Shown here: piece by piece, positions 1 through 9,445 of the stretch
Layout: the number at the start of each line of letters is the position of its first letter
Numbering within the stretch: position 1 is the stretch's first letter
Assembly (NCBI GenBank): GCA_963765725.1
Contig: CAVXXI010000003.1
Location: forward strand, 1,116,001-1,180,000
Reading direction: 5' to 3'
Length of the DNA: 64,000 nt
From: DASQEH01 sp963765725
GTDB taxonomy: Bacteria; Actinomycetota; Actinomycetes; Propionibacteriales; Nocardioidaceae
The notes under the pieces: model-generated
Database searches by the model: none
What the model was told of the DNA's origin: nothing
Seen by the model: only the letters and a program-made list of their open reading frames with translations
Made by a program: the position numbers and the translations under genes

Positions 1-521
1 AGCCAGCGACCGCGTGAGTAGTCGAGCCGGGCCGCGATGGCCCTGGACCGGCGGCCAGCTGTCACCCTGGCCGCCACCTCCGCCACGGCGCCCTCGGGTC
101 GGGAGATGTGCACCGTAGCGACGACCTGTCGCCCGCCGCGGCTGCGAGCTCTTGCGCGGCGGTCGGCGACGCGATCGCGGCGGTCGGAGATCTCGGCGAA
201 GACCGCAGCATCGGTCCAGCGCGCCAGCTGGGCGAGTGGTCGCTCGCTGGCCACGACCTCGACGACCGCTTGCAGGAATCGTGCCGCCCACGGCTGGGGG
301 TCGGGCGTGGCATAGGCCTGATGCGGCGCACCTGAGACGACCGTGAGCGCGTCGGAGACCGGCTCGCAGTCCAGGCCCGTGGAGAGCGGGAAGCTGAGCG
401 CCAGCGCCCCTTGCGTGTACCGGGCATCGGAGCCCGGGTCTGCACCGTCGACGCTGGCCCAACGCAGCCCACGAGCGATGGGGATGGGCCTCGCAGTGGT
501 GCGACGCGCGTACTCGGTCAT
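1..521 (-). CDS. Rv3235-family protein, C-terminus cut by window edge
   Basis: The reading frame is open from an ATG at 521 down to base 1, so at least 173 residues are present and the stop lies outside the window. A conserved helical stretch (about residues 75-105, PWAARFLQAVVEVV followed by RPLAQLARW) matches the actinobacterial Rv3235/DUF6459 family as I remember it; its function is unknown. It begins inside the end of the LysM gene (ATGA overlap, 518-521), so the two are probably translationally coupled. In relatives this family sits beside secA and LysM genes. Confidence 0.75.
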   Translation of the reverse strand, partial: MTEYARRTTARPIPIARGLRWASVDGADPGSDARYTQGALALSFPLSTGLDCEPVSDALTVVSGAPHQAYATPDPQPWAARFLQAVVEVVASERPLAQLARWTDAAVFAEISDRRDRVADRRARARSRGGRQVVATVHISRPEGAVAEVAARVTAGRRSRAIAARLDYSRGRW

Positions 522-1204
522 GCTGTGCCTCCGGGCAGAGTGAGTTCGGTTCCGGGCAGGATGAGGTCGGGGTCGGGCCCGATGACCGCGCGGTTGGCGG
601 CGTAGACGGCCACCACCTCGCGGCCTATGGCGGAGTCGGTAGCGCGGGGTGCCAGTTCGTCGCGCGCGATCCGCCACAACGAGTCACCACGGCGGACGGT
701 GCGCCGCTCCGGTGAGCCAGAGGCGGTACCGGCGGCGTCCGGCAGGTCGGGGAACGCGAGCCCGGCCAGCACGGATGGCCGCTGATCCCCGGTTCGGCAG
801 CTGACCGCGCACCGGTGAGGCGACTGCTCATGCTGCGGCGCGGCGTGCGCTGCGACCGGAGCGGCGAGGCTGAGTCCACACGCGCCTACCAGTGCCTGGC
901 GCCACCACGGTGGGCCGGTGAGTCGCGCGAGCGTCGACAGCGGAGCCCGTCCGCGCTCGAGCGGCACCAGCAGGACCGTCGCCAGGGTGCTGACCACGAG
1001 GAAGACGAACGCCAGCCAGGCGGCGATGAGAGCCGACGTGACGACCAGCTGGGCCAGTGTCAATCGGGTGACGCCCGGCGCACCGGCGGTCGGCAGGAGA
1101 CCCCCATGCAGCAAGGGTGCGCCAGCCCATCGCAGCGCGAGCGCGAGCAGTGCCTCGGTAACCAACACCACGCAGAGTCGGAGCGTGTAGGCCATGGCAG
1201 TCAC
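518..1204 (-). CDS. membrane-anchored LysM-domain protein
   Basis: 228 residues. Two hydrophobic segments (about residues 5-30 and 50-82) are followed by an Ala/Pro linker and a C-terminal LysM motif (about residues 167-224, beginning RTVRRGDSLWRIA and ending near LPGTELTLP). LysM binds peptidoglycan or related glycans, so the protein probably sits in the membrane with its LysM end at the wall. The start may be the GTG at 1204 or the ATG at 1195; no clear Shine-Dalgarno decides between them. Its stop overlaps the start of the Rv3235-family gene. Confidence 0.8.
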   Translation of the reverse strand: MTAMAYTLRLCVVLVTEALLALALRWAGAPLLHGGLLPTAGAPGVTRLTLAQLVVTSALIAAWLAFVFLVVSTLATVLLVPLERGRAPLSTLARLTGPPWWRQALVGACGLSLAAPVAAHAAPQHEQSPHRCAVSCRTGDQRPSVLAGLAFPDLPDAAGTASGSPERRTVRRGDSLWRIARDELAPRATDSAIGREVVAVYAANRAVIGPDPDLILPGTELTLPGGTA

Positions 1205-1320
1205 TGCTGTTTACTTGCGTTTGCTTCCATTCACCTGTTTTAGCGATCATCTGGCGTGCCCGCAAGCAGTCGTCCACAACCGGCTGCTTCCAGGCAGTGC
1301 GGCGCCGCTACCGTCGACCC

Positions 1321-1884
1321 ATGCGCTGGCACGAGCTCTTCACCGACTTGGAAGCGCAGGCGCTCTGCCTGGAGCGGGCCGACGAGGGTGAGATCTCCGA
1401 TCGGATCCGTGGCGAGATGGCCCAGGTGACCCTGATGAACCGGCTGCGGGCTTCGGTGGCTCGCCAGGTCACCGTGTCGATCCAGGGCCTCGGCGACGTG
1501 ACGGGTCGGCTTCAGCGCACCGGAGCAGACTGGATACTTCTCCAAGCGCCCGACGAGGTCATCGTGCCGCTTGCGGCGGTCATGGCCCTGCGGGACTTGC
1601 CGCCCGACGCCCTGAGCCCGCAGAGCTCGGGCGTCGTCGCGAGTGGCCTTCGGCTGACCTCGGTTCTGCGCGCCGCCGCTCGAGACCGCAGCGTCGTTGT
1701 CCTCACCCGGCTCGACGGCCGGTCACTCACCGGGACTCCCGACCGAGTCGGAGCGGACTTCGTCGACCTCGCCCTGCACGACCCTTCCGAAACCCCTCGT
1801 CGCACCGACGTGCGGTCGCGAGCGACGGTGCCTTTGGCAGCCATCGCGTGCATCAGGCGACGACCCACGGGCTGGGGCTCCTAG
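1321..1884 (+). CDS. conserved actinobacterial hypothetical protein
   Basis: 187 residues from ATG 1321 (MRWHELFTDLEAQ). An N-terminal helical part of about 45 residues is followed by two similar beta-rich stretches (around GRLQRTGADWILLQ ... VIVPLAAV, then SLTGTPDRVGADFVDLALHD ... TVPLAAI). This resembles a duplicated small beta-barrel. I do not recognise a function. It lies between the divergent LysM gene and the convergent BldC-like gene, 6 bp from the latter's stop. Confidence 0.65.
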   Translation: MRWHELFTDLEAQALCLERADEGEISDRIRGEMAQVTLMNRLRASVARQVTVSIQGLGDVTGRLQRTGADWILLQAPDEVIVPLAAVMALRDLPPDALSPQSSGVVASGLRLTSVLRAAARDRSVVVLTRLDGRSLTGTPDRVGADFVDLALHDPSETPRRTDVRSRATVPLAAIACIRRRPTGWGS

Positions 1885-1890
1885 GGGCTG

Positions 1891-2166
1891 CTAGCCGACC
1901 CCTCGCGGCGACTCGTCCTGCACGCCCGGCGGCTCGGCGTCGTCTCCCGCGTAGGGGTGCTCCGCGATGAACTGCTTCGTGGTCGAGTACGCGGCCTCGA
2001 TGTAGCCCTCGAGCGCCGAGGTCTCGACCCGCCACTGGCCACGGCCGCCGATCTTGATCGCGGGCAGGTCGCCGCGCCGGACCAGGGCGTACACCTGTGC
2101 CACGGAGATGTTCAGGATCTCGGCCACGTCGGCGAGCGGCAGGAATCGTGGCGTCGGCTCGGCCAT
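1891..2166 (-). CDS. BldC/excisionase-type helix-turn-helix protein
   Basis: 91 residues. Residues 8-58 form a MerR-type winged helix-turn-helix (LPLADVAEILNISVAQVYAL, then GDLPAIKIGGRGQWRV), the pattern of BldC-like small DNA-binding proteins and excisionases. The C-terminal tail is acidic and proline-rich. It is divergent from the SAF-domain gene, so the roughly 100 bp between 2167 and 2263 should hold both promoters. The target is unknown. Confidence 0.8.
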   Translation of the reverse strand: MAEPTPRFLPLADVAEILNISVAQVYALVRRGDLPAIKIGGRGQWRVETSALEGYIEAAYSTTKQFIAEHPYAGDDAEPPGVQDESPRGVG

Positions 2167-2263
2167 GGCGGTCAGTCTGTCACGCCCTCACCCTGCAGCA
2201 GGAGCCGCTCACAGCCTGTGGATAACCTTTCCAATCGGTCGGCGTTCTGCGCAGAATACGCCC

Positions 2264-2956
2264 GTGTCCCTCTCGCACCGGCTCGGCTCAGAGCGCCGCA
2301 AGACCGCGCCGCCGCCGGATGACGGACCCGCGTCACCCCCCGCGTCCCGGGGGCGTCGCAGCCGGTGGGCGGACCCGCGGCTGTGGGTAGGCGTCCTGCT
2401 GGTCCTGGCCTCGCTGCTCGTGGGGGCGAGGGTCTTCGCCTCGGCGGACGACACGGTCGCGGTCGAGACCATGAACCATGACGCGGTCGCCGGGTCGGCC
2501 CTGACACCCGCCGACCTCCACCTCACGTCCGTACACTTCGCCGACTCGTCCCAGGCGAGGCGTTACGTCACGACAGCGGCGGCCATCGTGGCCGGCGCCA
2601 CCCTTACGCGTGACGTGGGCGCCGGTGAGCTGCTCACCGCCACGTCGGTGTCGGTGGGGGGCGGCCCGGTCGACAAGCAGCTTCCGCTCGGCGTGGGGGC
2701 GTCGGGGATGCCGGAGGGACTGGCGGCAGGCGACCGCGTCGACGTCTGGGCGGTACCGGCGAGCGACTCGTCCCGCCGGCGGTCCCCTGTCGCGGTGCTG
2801 CGGGGCGTGACCGTCACAGCCGTTGGCGGTACCGGCCTCGGAGGGCTCGGCGGAGATCGCCAGATCCTGGTGACGCTGGCGCCGCATACCGACGTGGCGC
2901 GCGCGTTGGCGGCGCTCAACGGCTCGTCCGTGGTGCTGATCCAGAACGGCTCCTGA
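2264..2956 (+). CDS. SAF-domain membrane protein (CpaB/FlgA-like)
   Basis: 230 residues if started at GTG 2264 (MSLSHRLGSERRK). The frame stays open upstream, but that part overlaps the divergent regulator and its promoter. One TM segment (about residues 43-62) is followed by a SAF domain (about 75-135, with VAGSALTPADL and VAGATLTRDVGAGELL) and a C-terminal beta-rich region, as in CpaB-type pilus-assembly or AFP-like proteins. The next gene, 3 bp on, encodes a CpaE/MinD-like ATPase, which supports a Tad-pilus-related role. No other tad genes are present. Confidence 0.72.
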   Translation: MSLSHRLGSERRKTAPPPDDGPASPPASRGRRSRWADPRLWVGVLLVLASLLVGARVFASADDTVAVETMNHDAVAGSALTPADLHLTSVHFADSSQARRYVTTAAAIVAGATLTRDVGAGELLTATSVSVGGGPVDKQLPLGVGASGMPEGLAAGDRVDVWAVPASDSSRRRSPVAVLRGVTVTAVGGTGLGGLGGDRQILVTLAPHTDVARALAALNGSSVVLIQNGS

Positions 2957-2959
2957 CCT

Positions 2960-4222
2960 GTGTCGACCGGTGTCCTGGTGGCAGTGGGTCCCGTCGGGTT
3001 CGAGCCGGCCGTCCTCTCGGTCGCGTCCTCGCCGGACATCCACGTCGTACGCCGGTGCGTCGATGTCGCGGACCTCGTCGCCACGGCGGCGACGAGACAG
3101 GCACCGGCCGCGCTGGTCTCCGCGCAGCTGCGCGGCCTGGACGCCGAGGTCGTCGACCGGCTGAGAGGCGAGAACGTCGTGGTCGTCGGCGTGATCGCCG
3201 AGAGCTCCAGCGCCGACGAGGCGCTGCTGCGGCAGATCGGCATCAGCGAGGTGGCGCCCGCCGATGACCCACTGTCACTCGCCGAGCTCGTCGTGGAGCT
3301 GGTGGCCCGGCCGAGTCGTGCGTCCGCGACGGCCCGCGCCGGTGAGGACGACGCGTCGGGGCGCCAGGTACGAGATCATCTCGCCCGGTCGGGCCGGGTC
3401 GTCGCGGTATGGGGACCCACGGGCGCCCCGGCCGGTCCACTGTGGCTCTCGGCCTCAGCGCCGAGCTCGCCCGGCTCGCCACGCCGACCCTGCTGGTCGA
3501 CGCCGACGTGTACGGAGGCTCGATCGCGGCCAAGCTCGGCATGCTGGACGAGTCCTCGGGGCTGCTGGCCGCCGCGCGGGCCGCGAACACCGGGTCGTTG
3601 ACGGCTGAGGTGCTGGCCCGGCACGCACGGGAGGTCGCACCCCACCTGACGGGTGCTCAGCGGCCTGCCGCGGGCCGATCGGTGGACGGAGGTCAAGGCG
3701 GTCCTGCTGCGCAACGTCCTCGCCGTGTCACGGTCGCTGTCGGCGTTCACGGTGGTCGACTGCGGCTTCAGCCTCGAGCTCGACGAGGAGATCTCCTACG
3801 ACACCACCGCTCCTCGCCGCAACGGTGCCACCGTCGAAGCGCTGGAGAGCGCCGACACCGTACTCGTCGTCGGCGGTGCCGACCCGGTCGGCCTGGCGCG
3901 CCTTATCCGCGGCCTGCACGAGCTCTCGGCGGTGGTACCCGATGTGACGCCGCTGGTCGTCGTCAACCGCGTCCGCTCGAGCCTCGGCTGGTCCGATGAC
4001 GACATCGTCTCGACCGTTGAGAAGGCGACCGGTGCGCGCGTGACCCGGCTGCTCCCCGACGACCCCGCGGCCTGTGACCGGGCGCTCGTCCACGGGCGTT
4101 CACTGGCGGAGTGTGCCCCCGATGCTCGGCTCAGCCGTGCCTTCGGCGGGCTCGCTACCGATGTGGTGGGCGGAGGTTTCCGCGCCGGTCGGGCGCGCCG
4201 CTCCCTGCGCCGCCGGCGCTGA
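2960..4222 (+). CDS. MinD/CpaE-like P-loop ATPase, with two compensating frameshifts
   Basis: About 420 residues when three frame segments are joined. The N-terminus (2960 to about 3425) resembles a receiver-like CpaE domain. A deviant Walker A follows (GPTGAPGRST), then LLVDADVYGGS (MinD-like) and VVDCGFSLE. One base seems missing near 3428 (a CCCCGG run) and one extra near 3652 (ACGGGTG), so the total length is again a multiple of three. Both shifts keep protein similarity, which points to sequencing error or very recent mutation. It is 3 bp from the SAF gene and probably localises or powers a secretion/pilus assembly. Confidence 0.7.
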
Positions 4223-4250
4223 GCGGTCGGGCGGTCGGGCGGTCGATGCG
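4222..4250. repeat. short direct repeats of GCGGTCGG
   Basis: Three near-tandem copies of GCGGTCGG lie in the short interval between the convergent ATPase and membrane-protein genes. The copy number is small and no function is evident. Confidence 0.5.
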
Positions 4251-4277
4251 GTTCCTGGGCGCGGTCGACGCGGCCGA

Positions 4278-5613
4278 TCAGTAGGACAGCAGCAACCACA
4301 GCCCGGTCAACGTGTAGGCAGACCATCACCACGAGCATCGGCAGCTGGCCGACGAGGGCATGCCTGCGGGGCAGCAGGCGGACGGCTCGATCGTGGGCGG
4401 CGACGACTCCCAGCACGTGCCCGAGGATTACCGACACGACCTTGATCACGGCGAGCGCGGTTGGGTGGTTGTAGATGGAGTACTTGTCGATCCCGTCGGC
4501 CCACGCGGTGAGGCTCCAGCCGCGAGACAGCGGATCCCCGATGAGCTGGACGAACGCGATGCCCTCTGACACGAAGAACGACAGGTAGTGCGCCACGACG
4601 TAGCCCACCACGATGGGGATCACCGAGTGGGCCAGCAGGTCGGGCAGGGAGCCTCGCCGGATCCCGCCCAGACCGCCGGTGGCGATGGAGGCCAGGGTGA
4701 ACGTCACGTACACCACCGCCGGGAAGAGTACGAGCGCCGCGGTGTTCAGCAGCGTGCTGTGCTCGGAGTACTGCTGAGCCCAGGCGAGCCATCGCGGTGA
4801 CTCCTTGAAGCTGTCGAAGCCGATCGATCCGAACAGCACCGACACGACGCCCAGCAGGCCCGGTCGGGCCGGCATGCCGTCGAGGTTCTCGAGCGGGTTC
4901 CGCAGCACGAGCACTCCGTCGGTACGGCGACCGAACGGCGACAGCCGCGCCACGAGTGAGGAGTACACCTCGAACGGGTCGGCGCGCGCGAACCACGTGT
5001 CGCCGTAGAGGGCGGCTCCGAGGAGGGTGAAGGCACCGAGCAGCGCGAACCACAGCCGGACCGAGGGGAGACTGGCCGACGTGGCCGGGTTGACGAGCTC
5101 CAGCCAGGTGAACGCCAGCAAGAAGAAGGCCGCGGGCCACAGGCCGAGCCGGGCGGGGTACGTCAGCAGGCCCTGCGACCGGTCGATTCCGGCGAGTCGG
5201 CAGACGCCCCGGTGGATCCAGCGCAGCGGGTTGCACAGCCGGTAGACCGGCCCGAAGACGAGCGCGGCGGGGACCAGTCCGACCCACAGCGCGACGTAGA
5301 CGGCACCGAAGGTCGGGTTGACCAGCGTGTTCTGCCCGAAGATCGCGGCCATGGATATCCACGCCGTGAACAGCAGCGCCAGCACGACGACCACCGCGCG
5401 CGTGAGGGACGACTCGACGATCGCGGCCAGCCAGGCCCAGAGAGGGCGGCCACTCGCATCCCCGCGGAAGCGGGACGTGCGCCACGCGAAGGCGAGCACC
5501 CCGAACGAGACGAGCAGGGCGGCCGCGGCGCCCAGGTAGGCGTAGTGCGCCGGTATCGGCAGGTCTTGTTGCCCGCCGATACCGTGCGCCAGGAGCTGGC
5601 TGTGCGTGCCCAC
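4278..5613 (-). CDS. polytopic membrane protein with C-terminal frameshift
   Basis: About 444 residues from GTG 5613. It opens with AHGIGGQQDLPIP and has some ten hydrophobic segments. It resembles actinobacterial membrane proteins that databases often label fenitrothion hydrolase, a label with weak support. Near 4318 one extra C pushes the frame into a long artefactual extension across the opposite-strand ATPase gene. Removing it gives a hydrophobic end (MVCYTLTGLWLLLSY) and a stop at 4278, and the length then fits a whole number of codons. It starts 9 bp after the lipoprotein stop, so the two probably form an operon and work together at the membrane. Confidence 0.68.
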
Positions 5614-5622
5614 GTGGTCGCG

Positions 5623-6012
5623 CTAGCTGACCTGCAAGGTGACCAGCGTGACGTCGAGCCCGTGCGACTCGATGATGAAGCGGCCAGGTGTCGTGATCGA
5701 GAACGGCGGCAGCTTCTCTGCCGAGGCGCCGGCCTTCACCTCGAACTCGTGCTCTGGGATCGAGTGGACGTGGATCTCGTCGTCGGCATCGGTTGTGACC
5801 ACCAGCTGGACCTTCTGGCCCTTCTCCACGTCGACCACATGGCCGTCGTCGGGGCTGATGGCGCCGTTCTTCTCGGTGATCGTCACGGTCACCGGCTTGC
5901 TGCTCGAGCCGTCGTTGGAACCTCCCGAACCCGAGCCGCCGCATCCGGCCAGCGACAGACCCGTGAGCACCATCGCCGCGAGGAGGGTGGACCTTCGAGC
6001 CGAGCCGAACAA
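5623..6012 (-). CDS. cupredoxin-like lipoprotein
   Basis: 129 residues with a lipoprotein signal peptide ending in the lipobox LSLAGC (Cys about 24) and a Gly/Ser linker. The beta-rich domain (about residues 40-129) has the look of a cupredoxin (VDVEKGQKVQLVVTTDADDEIHVH, then HEFEVKAG and PGRFIIESHG). A copper-site Cys is not obvious, so metal binding is unproven. It is the first gene of a two-gene operon with the downstream membrane protein; a periplasmic-side partner role is inferred. Confidence 0.72.
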   Translation of the reverse strand: MFGSARRSTLLAAMVLTGLSLAGCGGSGSGGSNDGSSSKPVTVTITEKNGAISPDDGHVVDVEKGQKVQLVVTTDADDEIHVHSIPEHEFEVKAGASAEKLPPFSITTPGRFIIESHGLDVTLVTLQVS

Positions 6013-6239
6013 CGATTACCTCCTGACGGGCGACGTGAGTGCAGTGATGACCGCCGGTCCCGCGTCTGGGTGCGCGTGCGCCGACCCGCCGGTTCACACC
6101 CGGCGCCAAGAGTTCCTACGAGTACGGCGCCTCGAGAGTTCCGCGTCGTGGCTCGGAACCGGCCTGCAGGACAGACTCGGACGTCTGCGGTTGCGCCTGG
6201 ACGGTCGTCGCAGGTCGTCCACAGCCCGATCTTCGCCGG

Positions 6240-6375
6240 CAGGATTTGTCGGTGGTCATGGCTAGTTTGCCGGTATGCGGGTGGATGGTGAGCGTTGGGG
6301 GCCGGTCGGGGAGGATCATCATCACCCCCACCGGCCACACCTACCAATCCCAAGCACCACCGACCTCCGGCTGAC
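6240..6375 (+). pseudogene. scar of a deleted DUF222/HNH endonuclease gene
   Basis: Bases 6249-6295 match the promoter and first codons of the DUF222/HNH gene at 24549 (shared GCTAGTTTGCCGGTATGCGG; MRVDGE versus MRVNGE). Without any middle part, bases 6317-6373 then match its last codons (RPHLPIPSTTDLRLTA versus RPHPPIPSTTRLRLTA). More than a kilobase of gene body is missing. The frame runs on past the usual stop. The rest of the 6013-6479 interval holds the lipoprotein and ku promoters; nothing else is recognisable. Confidence 0.75.
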
Positions 6376-6479
6376 GGCACGGTCGGAGTTCGGCGCCATG
6401 TTGCCTCATCGCCCACGGACTGGCATGGTTCGCAAAGCGGCGGATTGTAGACTTGCACGAGGCGACGACGGAAGGTGCC

Positions 6480-7472
6480 ATGCACGCGATCTGGAAGGGC
6501 ACGATCTCATTCGGCCTGGTCACGATCCCGGTCAAGGTCTACTCGGCGACCGAGGAGCGTGACATCTCGTTCCGTCAGGTACACGAGGCCGACGGTGGCC
6601 GCATCCGTTACAAGCGGGTGTGCGAGGTCGACGGCGAGGAGGTGCCGTACTCCGACATCGGCAAGGGTTACGAGATGCCAGACGGACGCATGGTCGTACT
6701 GACGAGTGACGACTTCTCGAGCCTTCCGCTGCCGACGACTCGGGCCATCGAGGTGCTGGAGTTCGTCCCGACCGAGCAGGTCGACCCGCTGTACTTCGCG
6801 AAGGCCTACTACCTTGCCGCGGACGGCGTCGGCGCCAAGCCGTATGTCCTGCTGCGTGACGCGTTGACCGGTAGCGGCCAGTGCGCTCTGGTCAAGGTGG
6901 CCATCCGTACGCGCGAGACACTGGCCCTGCTCAGGGAGCGCGACGGGGCGCTTGTGCTGCAGACGATGCTGTGGCCGGACGAGGTACGCGACAGCGACTT
7001 CGCGGTGCCCGACGACTCGGTCGAGATCCGCAGCCAGGAGGTCAAGATGGCGGAGTCGTACATCGCCACGTTGCAGAACGACTTCGACCCCGCGCGCTAC
7101 CACAGCGACTACCGCGAGGCGCTCGAGCAGCTGGTCGAGGCCAAGGCGTCCGGGCTGCCGATGCCGGAGGCCGAGGAGGACGACGGCCAACAGGCCGAGG
7201 TCCTCGATCTGGTCGCAGCGCTGCGTGCGAGCGTCGATGCCGCGAAGAAGAGGCGTGCAGGATCGAACGGCGGCGACGACGAGCAGGCCGACTCCGAGTC
7301 GGGCTCCCGACAGACAGCGACCGACGGTTCCCACGGGGCCACCGGTTCCAACGGGTCGTCAGGGGCCAAAAAGGCGACGAAGTCGGCGAGCAAGACAGCA
7401 CCGGCGAAGAAGGCCGCCAAGGCGTCGGGAAAGACCTCCGAGAGGAAGCGACCGGCGAAGAAGTCCGCCTGA
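6480..7472 (+). CDS. ku: DNA-end-binding protein Ku
   Basis: 330 residues from ATG 6480 (MHAIWKGTISFGLV, the typical Ku start). Residues 1-255 form the bacterial Ku core. The tail from about 265 is acidic/Ser-Gly-rich and then Lys/Ala-rich with AKK repeats, like the DNA-binding extensions of actinobacterial Ku. It binds double-strand break ends as a homodimer and recruits LigD for non-homologous end joining. No ligD lies in this window. Confidence 0.95.
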   Translation: MHAIWKGTISFGLVTIPVKVYSATEERDISFRQVHEADGGRIRYKRVCEVDGEEVPYSDIGKGYEMPDGRMVVLTSDDFSSLPLPTTRAIEVLEFVPTEQVDPLYFAKAYYLAADGVGAKPYVLLRDALTGSGQCALVKVAIRTRETLALLRERDGALVLQTMLWPDEVRDSDFAVPDDSVEIRSQEVKMAESYIATLQNDFDPARYHSDYREALEQLVEAKASGLPMPEAEEDDGQQAEVLDLVAALRASVDAAKKRRAGSNGGDDEQADSESGSRQTATDGSHGATGSNGSSGAKKATKSASKTAPAKKAAKASGKTSERKRPAKKSA

Positions 7473-7514
7473 TCGGATTGCACGGCGCCTGTCGCCGCGT
7501 GGCAAGATCGGTCC

Positions 7515-9164
7515 ATGGACGCCTCCACAACCGTTCCCACCCCGCAGAACGAGACCAACCTCCACTACGCCCCCGGCAGCGCTGAGCTGGCCGAGCTCGA
7601 GCAGAAGCTGGCCGAGCTGCAGAAGTCCCGCGTCGACCTGACGGCGACCATCGACGGGGAGCAGCGATGGGGCCAGGGCGAGCCCTTCGAGGTGGTCCAG
7701 CCACACAACCGTCACCACGTCCTGGGTGTCACGCGGGGCGCGTCGACGGCGGACGCCAAGGCGGCCATCGAGGCGGCCGCGGCCGCCGCACCCGGCTGGC
7801 GGGCGATGGCTTTCGAGGACCGGGCGTCGATCATCTTGAAGGCGGCCGACCTCCTCTCGGGACCGTGGCGGCAGACCCTGAACGCCGCCACCATGCTCGG
7901 ACAGTCCAAGACGGCGTGGCAGGCGGAGATCGATGCGGCCTGCGAGCTCATCGACTTCTGGCGGTTCAACGTCTACTACGCCCAGCAGATCCTCCGCGAG
8001 CAGCCCATCGCGAACGCCCCGGGCGTCTGGAACCGGATGGACCACCGCCCGCTGGAAGGGTTCGTGTACGCCATCACGCCCTTCAACTTCACCGCCATCG
8101 CGGGCAACCTCCCGACGGCGCCGGCACTGATGGGCAACACGGTGCTGTGGAAGCCGTCGCCCACCCAGCAGTACGCGGCGCACTTCACCATGCGGCTGCT
8201 GGAGGAGGCGGGGATGCCTCCCGGTGTCATCAACCTGCTTCCCGGCGACGGAGTGGCCGTGTCCGAGGCGGCCCTCGTCCACCCCGACCTCGCCGGTATC
8301 CACTTCACCGGCTCGACTCCCACGTTCCAGCACCTGTGGAAGGCCGTCGGCGAGAACATCTCCTCCTACCGGTCGTACCCGCGCATCGTGGGCGAGACCG
8401 GCGGCAAGGACTTCATCGTCGCTCATCCATCCGCAGACCCCGACGTGCTGCGCGCGGCGATGATCCGTGGAGCCTTCGAGTACCAGGGCCAGAAGTGCTC
8501 TGCGGCCTCGCGCGTGTACGTGGCCCGCTCGGTCTGGGACAGGCTCCGCGACCAGTTCGTCGCCGAGGTGGAGTCCCTGACGATGGGCGACGTCACGGAT
8601 CTGTCGAACTTCATGGGTGCTGTCATCGACCAGCGTGCCTTCGACAAGCACAAGGCGGCCATCGAGCGGGCTCACCAGACACCTCACCTGTCGGTCCTCG
8701 CCGGCGGTCAGGTCGACGACTCGGTCGGATGGTTCGTCCGTCCGACGGTGATCATGTCGACCGACCCCACCGACACGGTGTTCGACACGGAGTACTTCGG
8801 GCCCATCCTCTCGGTCTACGTCTACGAGGATGCCGACTTCGAGTCGACGGTCCATCAGATGGAGTCGTTCTCGAAGTACGCGCTGACCGGGGCGGTCATC
8901 GCGCAGGACCGGGGAGCGATCGCCTGGGCCATGAACGCCTTGAGGTTCTCGGCCGGGAACTTCTACATCAACGACAAGCCGACCGGCGCCGTGGTGGGAC
9001 AGCAGCCCTTCGGAGGCGCCCGCGCGTCGGGGACGAACGACAAGGCCGGCGCCGCGTCGAACCTGCTGCGGTGGACCTCGCCACGGTCGATCAAGGAGAC
9101 CTTCGCGCCACCTACCGACTACCGCTACCCGCACATGGGCGGTTACCCGAGCGAAGGCGGCTGA
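7515..9164 (+). CDS. pruA: L-glutamate gamma-semialdehyde (P5C) dehydrogenase
   Basis: 549 residues, close to the usual length of the stand-alone, ALDH4-like P5C dehydrogenases. The catalytic Cys lies in EYQGQKCSAASR, the general base Glu in IVGETGGKDF, and the family motif FTGSTPTF and C-terminal PFGGARASGTNDKAG are present. It oxidises glutamate semialdehyde to glutamate with NAD, the second step of proline catabolism. No proline dehydrogenase gene is adjacent. It starts 42 bp after ku and ends convergent to the small Cys-rich gene. Confidence 0.95.
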   Translation: MDASTTVPTPQNETNLHYAPGSAELAELEQKLAELQKSRVDLTATIDGEQRWGQGEPFEVVQPHNRHHVLGVTRGASTADAKAAIEAAAAAAPGWRAMAFEDRASIILKAADLLSGPWRQTLNAATMLGQSKTAWQAEIDAACELIDFWRFNVYYAQQILREQPIANAPGVWNRMDHRPLEGFVYAITPFNFTAIAGNLPTAPALMGNTVLWKPSPTQQYAAHFTMRLLEEAGMPPGVINLLPGDGVAVSEAALVHPDLAGIHFTGSTPTFQHLWKAVGENISSYRSYPRIVGETGGKDFIVAHPSADPDVLRAAMIRGAFEYQGQKCSAASRVYVARSVWDRLRDQFVAEVESLTMGDVTDLSNFMGAVIDQRAFDKHKAAIERAHQTPHLSVLAGGQVDDSVGWFVRPTVIMSTDPTDTVFDTEYFGPILSVYVYEDADFESTVHQMESFSKYALTGAVIAQDRGAIAWAMNALRFSAGNFYINDKPTGAVVGQQPFGGARASGTNDKAGAASNLLRWTSPRSIKETFAPPTDYRYPHMGGYPSEGG

Positions 9165-9172
9165 GCGCCGGC

Positions 9173-9367
9173 TTAGGCCACACGGACGAGCGGAACCGTC
9201 TCCTCGAGCGCCGGGTCGATCACGATGGCTGCGCCGCACGACGCGCAGCAGAACTCACACGAGTCGCCGTTGCAGTCGTCGACCGGCAGGAAGAGGCTCT
9301 GGGCACGGCAGTCGGCGCAGTACCGGGCCACTGCGCTCAGCATCAAGACGTCGGCTGGATCACTCAT
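9173..9367 (-). CDS. small zinc-ribbon-like hypothetical protein
   Basis: 64 residues from ATG 9367 (MSDPADVLML). Two Cys pairs (YCADC near residue 17 and CEFCCASCG near 37) could bind one zinc. The tail is hydrophobic/acidic. The family is unknown to me beyond being typical of actinobacterial small proteins. It is convergent with pruA, with 8 bp between the stops. Confidence 0.65.
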   Translation of the reverse strand: MSDPADVLMLSAVARYCADCRAQSLFLPVDDCNGDSCEFCCASCGAAIVIDPALEETVPLVRVA

Positions 9368-9445
9368 GGGGAACAGGCTGCCAGGTCCGGCCGACACTTC
9401 CGGAGAGGCTCGCCGCACCGCCTCCCAATCGGGCGCAACCGGTGC

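Noticed and set aside
3796..4277. C-terminal extension of the membrane protein over the ATPase gene
   Set aside because: It is Arg/Pro-rich antisense of a better gene and results from one extra base near 4318.
4307..6109. 600-codon Arg-rich minus-strand frame
   Set aside because: It is an alternate frame of the membrane protein and lipoprotein genes with low-complexity composition.
7359..9239. Long minus-strand open frame opposite pruA
   Set aside because: It is the GC-rich antisense of a clear dehydrogenase and has no domain.
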